Shown in pieces: positions 59,901 to 64,000 of a stretch of 64,000 nucleotides of DNA. The stretch's first letter is position 1. Each line of letters starts with the position of its first letter. Both the position numbers and the translations under genes were made by a program. The notes beneath the pieces were generated by a model. That model made no database searches and was not told the origin of the DNA. It saw nothing but the letters and a program-made list of their open reading frames with translations. Origin of the DNA: Halisarca cf. caerulea (Eukaryota; Porifera; Demospongiae; Chondrillida; Halisarcidae); NCBI GenBank assembly GCA_963170055.1, contig CAUJGJ010000188.1, positions 421,671 to 485,670 of the forward strand, in the 5' to 3' direction.

Positions 59901-62720
59901 TAGTTAAGTTTAAAATGTTGCAAAATTTTTATAATTTGTATCGCAAAGAGAACGTTAGAAACATAAGTTTAAAATTTGGAAAAGTACAAAATTGGCAAAG
60001 TTACTAAGATATTACAAATGAAATAGTTAAGTTTAAAATGTTATAAAGTTTTTATAATTTGTATCGCGAGTAGAACGTTAGAAACAAAAGTTTAAGATTA
60101 GGAAAAGTACTAAATTGGCAAAGTTACTAAGATATTAACAATGAAATAGTTAAGTTTAAAATGTTGCAAAATTTTAATAATTTGTATCGCAAAGAGAACG
60201 TTAGAAACATAAGTTTAAAATTAGGAAAAGTACAAAATTGGCAAAGTTACTAAGATATTACAAATGAAATAGTTAAGTTGAAAATGTTACAAAGTTTTTA
60301 TAATTTGTATCGCGAGTAGAACGTTAGAAACATAAGTTTAAAATTAGGAAAAGTACTAAATTGGCAAAGTTCCTAAGATATCAGAAATGAAATAGCTAAG
60401 TTTAAAATGTTACAAAGTTTTAATAATTTGTATCGCAAGTAGAACGTTAGAAACATAAGTTTAAAATTAGGGAAAGTACAAAATTGGCAAAGTTACTAAG
60501 ATATCAACAATGAAATAGTTAAGTTTAAAATGTTACAATATTTTAATAATTTGTATCGCGAGTAAAATGTTAGAAACATAAGTTTAAAATTAGGGAAAGT
60601 TCAAAATTGGCAAAGTTCCTAAGATATTACAAATGAAATAGTTAAGTTTAAAATGTTACAAAGTTTTAAAAATTTGTATCGCAAGTAGAACGTTAGAAAC
60701 AAAAGTTTAAGATTAGGAAAAGTACTAAATTGGCAAAGTTCCTAAGATATTACAAATGAAATAGTTAAGTTGAAAATGTTACAAAGTTTTTATAATTTGT
60801 ATCGCGAGTAGAACGTTAGAAACATAAGTTTAAAATTAGGAAAAGTACTAAATTGGCAAAGTTCCTAAGATATCAGAAATGAAATAGCTAAGTTTAAAAT
60901 GTTACAAAGTTTTAATAATTTGTATCGCAAGTAGAACGTTAGAAACATAAGTTTAAGATAAGGAAAAGTACTAAATTGGCAAAGTTCCTAAGATATCATA
61001 AATGAAATAGTTAAGTTTAAAATGTTACAAAGTTTTAATAATTTGTATCGCGAGAAGAACGTTAGAAACAAAAGTATAAAATTAGGAAAAGTACTAAATT
61101 GGCAAAGTTCCTAAGATATCATAAATGAAATAGTTAAGTTTAAAATGTTACAAAGTGTTAATAATTTGTATCGGAAAAGGAACGTTAGAAACATAAGTTT
61201 AAAATTAGGGAAAGTACAAAATTGGCAAAGTTACTAAGATATTAACAATGAAATAGTTAAGTTTAAAATGTTACAAAATTTTAATAGTTTGTATCGCAAA
61301 GAGAACGTTAGAAACATAAGTTGAAAATTAGGAAAAGTACAAATTGGCAAAGTTCCTAAGATATTACAAATGAAATAGTTAAGTTTAAAATGTTACAAAG
61401 TTTTAATAATTTGTATCGCAAGTAGAACGTTAGAAACAAAAGTTTAAGATTAGGAAAAGTACTAAATTGGCAAAGTTACTAAGATATTAACAATGAAATA
61501 GTTAAGTTTAAAATGTTGCAAAATTTTAATAATTTGTATCGCAAAGAGAACGTTAGAAACATAAGTTTAAAATTAGGAAAAGTACAAAATTGGCAAAGTT
61601 ACTAAGATATTACAAATGAAATAGTTAAGTTTAAAATGTTACAAAGTTTTAATAATTTGTATCACGAGTAGAACGTTAGAAACATAAGTTTAAAATTAGG
61701 AAAAGTACTAAATTGCCAAAGTTCCTAAGATATCAGAAATGAAATAGCTAAGTTTAAAATGTTACAAAGTTTTAATAATTTGTATCGCAAGTAGAACGTT
61801 AGAAACATAAGTTTAAAATTAGGGAAAGTACAAAATTGGCAAAGTTACTAAGATATTACAATTGAAATAGTTAAGTTTAAAATGTTACAAAGTTTTAATA
61901 ATTTGTATCGCGAGTAGAACGTTAGAAACAAAAGTTTAAGATTAGGAAAAGTACAAAATTGGCAAAGTTCCTAAGATATCATAAATGAAATAGTTAAGTT
62001 GAAAATGTTACTAAGTTTAAATAATTTGTATCGCAAAGAGAACGTTAGAAACATAAGTTTAAAATTAGGGAAAGTACAAAATTGGCAAAGTTACTAAGAT
62101 ATCAACAATGAAATAGTTAAGTTTAAAATGTTACAAAATTTTAATAATTTGTATCGCGAGTAAAATGTTAGAAACATAAGTTTAAAATTAGGGAAAGTTC
62201 AAAATTGGCAAAGTTCCTAAGATATTACAAATGAAATAGTTAAGTTGAAAATGTTACAAAGTTTTAATAATTTGTATCGCAAGTAGAACGTTAGAAACAA
62301 AAGTTTAAGATTAGGAAAAGTACTAAATTGGCAAAGTTACTAAGATATTAACAATGAAATAGTTAAGTTTAAAATGTTGCAAAATTTTTATAATTTGTAT
62401 CGCAAAGAGAACGTTAGAAACATAAGTTTAAAATTTGGAAAAGTACAAAATTGGCAAAGTTACTAAGATATTACAAATGAAATAGTTAAGTTTAAAATGT
62501 TATAAAGTTTTTATAATTTGTATCGCGAGTAGAACGTTAGAAACAAAAGTTTAAGATTAGGAAAAGTACTAAATTGGCAAAGTTACTAAGATATTAACAA
62601 TGAAATAGTTAAGTTTAAAATGTTGCAAAATTTTAATAATTTGTATCGCAAAGAGAACGTTAGAAACATAAGTTTAAAATTAGGAAAAGTACAAAATTGG
62701 CAAAGTTACTAAGATATTAC
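56930..62720 (+). repeat. 3,320-bp higher-order repeat (about 27 monomers), about 1.7 copies
   Basis: GTATCGGAAAAGG (57851 and 61171) and AAATTTGGAAAAG (59111 and 62431) are 3,320 bases apart. Inside the first copy a block of 861 bases is itself duplicated (AAATTTGGAAAAG at 59111 and 59972), giving nested levels. Confidence 0.92.
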
Positions 62721-64000
62721 AAATGAAATAGTTAAGTTTAAAATGTTACAAAGTTTTAATAATTTGTATCGCGAGTAGAACGTTAGAAACATAAGTTTAA
62801 AATTAGGAAAAGTACTAAATTGCCAAAGTTCCTAAGATATCAGAAATGAAATAGCTAAGTTTAAAATGTTACAAAGTTTTAATAATTTGTATCGCAAGTA
62901 GAACGTTAGAAACATAAGTTTAAAATTAGGGAAAGTACAAAATTGGCAAAGTTACTAAGATATTACAATTGAAATAGTTAAGTTTAAAATGTTACAAAGT
63001 TTTTATAATTTGTATCGCGAGTAGAACGTTAGAAACAAAAGTTTAAGATTAGGAAAAGTACAAAATTGACAAAGTTACTAAGATATCATAAATGAAATAG
63101 TTAAGTTTAAAATGTTACTAAGTTGAAATAATTTGTATCGCAAAGAGAACGTTAGAAACATAAGTTTAAAATTAGGGAAAGTACAAAATTGGCAAAGTTA
63201 CTAAGATATCAACAATGAAATAGTTAAGTTTAAAATGTTACAATATTTTAATAATTTGTATCGCGAGTAAAATGTTAGAAACATAAGTTTAAAATTAGGG
63301 AAAGTTCAAAATTGGCAAAGTTCCTAAGATATTACAAATGAAATAGTTAAGTTTAAAATGTTACAAAGTTTAAATAATTTGTATCGCAAAGAGAACGTTA
63401 GAAACATAAGTTTAAAATTAGGGAAAGTACAAAATTGGCAAAGTTACTAAGATATCAACAATGAAATAGTTAAGTTAAAAATGTTACAAAATTTTAATAA
63501 TTTGTATCGCAAAGAGAACGATAGAAACATAAGTTTAAAATTAGGAAAGTACAAAATTGGCAAAGTTACTAAGATATTACTAATGAAATAGATAAGTTTA
63601 AAATGTTACAAAGTTTAAATAATTTGTATCGCTAAGAAAACGTTAGAAACATAAGTTTAAAATTAGGAAAAGTACAAAATTGGTAAGTTCCTTAGATATT
63701 ACAAATGAAATAGTTAAGTTTAAAATGTTACAAAATTTTAATAATTTGTATCGCAAAGAGAACGTTAGAAACATAATTTTAAAATTAGGAAAAGTACAAA
63801 ATTGGCAAAGTTCCTAAGAAATTAACAATGAGATAGTTAAGTTTAAAATGTTACAAAATTTTAATAATTTGTATCGCAAAGAGAAAGTTAGAAACATAAG
63901 TTTAAAATTAGGAAAAGTACAAAATTGGCAAAGTTCCTAAGATATTACAAATGAAATAGTTAAGTTTAAAATGTTACAAAGTTTTAATAATTTGTATCGC

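Larger units (their letters stand above)
23393..64000 (+). repeat. 123-bp satellite array, about 330 monomers, runs off the window
   Basis: The unit contains GAAATAGTTAAGTTTAAAAT, GTATCGCAAGTAGAACGTTA and ATTGGCAAAGTTCCTAAGAT in fixed order and repeats every 123 bases, with rare 121-122-base copies from single-base deletions such as GGAAAGTAC for GGAAAAGTAC. A typical unit has about 24% G+C and is 61% purine on this strand. One site varies between CGCAAGTAG, CGCAAAGAG and CGCGAGTAG. Stops close every frame of a typical monomer although 123 is divisible by three. The first units are the most diverged, as expected at an array edge. No other sequence interrupts 40.6 kb. The two short minus-strand open frames near 23743 and 55409 are chance products of variants. 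Confidence 0.99.

Noticed and set aside
23393..64000. CRISPR array
   Set aside because: There are no unique spacers: the whole 123-base unit repeats, and the context is eukaryotic.
23393..64000. CENP-B box in the satellite
   Set aside because: The core TTCG....A..CGGG is absent from the monomer; the CpG sites lie in TATCGC and AACGTT.
1..64000. tRNA or rRNA genes, and telomeric repeats
   Set aside because: None seen in a read-through; no cloverleaf with B-box, no rRNA-like block, no TTAGGG-type run.

Overview
The window looks like nuclear DNA of an animal, most likely a marine invertebrate such as a sponge or cnidarian. That is an inference from a spliced gene with long introns, many small DNA transposons, a pogo/Tigger element, microsatellites and a very large satellite array; the species cannot be named. 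It has one recognisable cellular gene, two decayed transposon coding regions, and otherwise repeats. Region 1 (about 1-17,000): five exons on the + strand encode the C-terminal ~180 residues of an S-adenosylmethionine decarboxylase (AMD1 type, polyamine synthesis). Exons lie at 1779-1873, 7344-7514, 10312-10389, 14028-14108 and 16740-16859, all with GT-AG borders, and AATAAA follows the stop. The exons for the first ~150 residues, including the pyruvoyl-forming serine, were not found and probably lie left of the window. The introns have collected transposons: a CAGGG-ended element (1018-1376), a nested hAT-like pair (5219-6122), a foldback element (~8931-9700), two pogo-type MITEs (9812-9981, 14646-14836) and a complete but dead 3,050-bp Tigger (10704-13753). 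The Tigger itself carries a 656-bp MITE that landed in its transposase stop codon. Region 2 (about 17,000-22,336): no convincing gene. It holds a 156-bp direct duplication at the gene's 3' end, GC-headed hairpins, GT and AT microsatellites, a cluster of old diverged repeats, and a broken ORF1 (gag-like) gene of a non-LTR retrotransposon (21345-22225). Region 3 (22,337-23,395): about seven tandem copies of a 147-bp AT-rich unit. Region 4 (23,393 to the right edge): about 330 copies of an unrelated 123-bp satellite (about 24% G+C), with no other sequence in it and no end inside the window. It has clear higher-order structure: blocks of 5, 7, 17 and about 27 monomers are duplicated (615, 861, 2,089 and 3,320 bp), and ~2.3-kb segments recur at offsets of 7,378 and 5,286 bp. 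This suggests a centromeric or pericentromeric type array, but nothing in the sequence proves centromere function.
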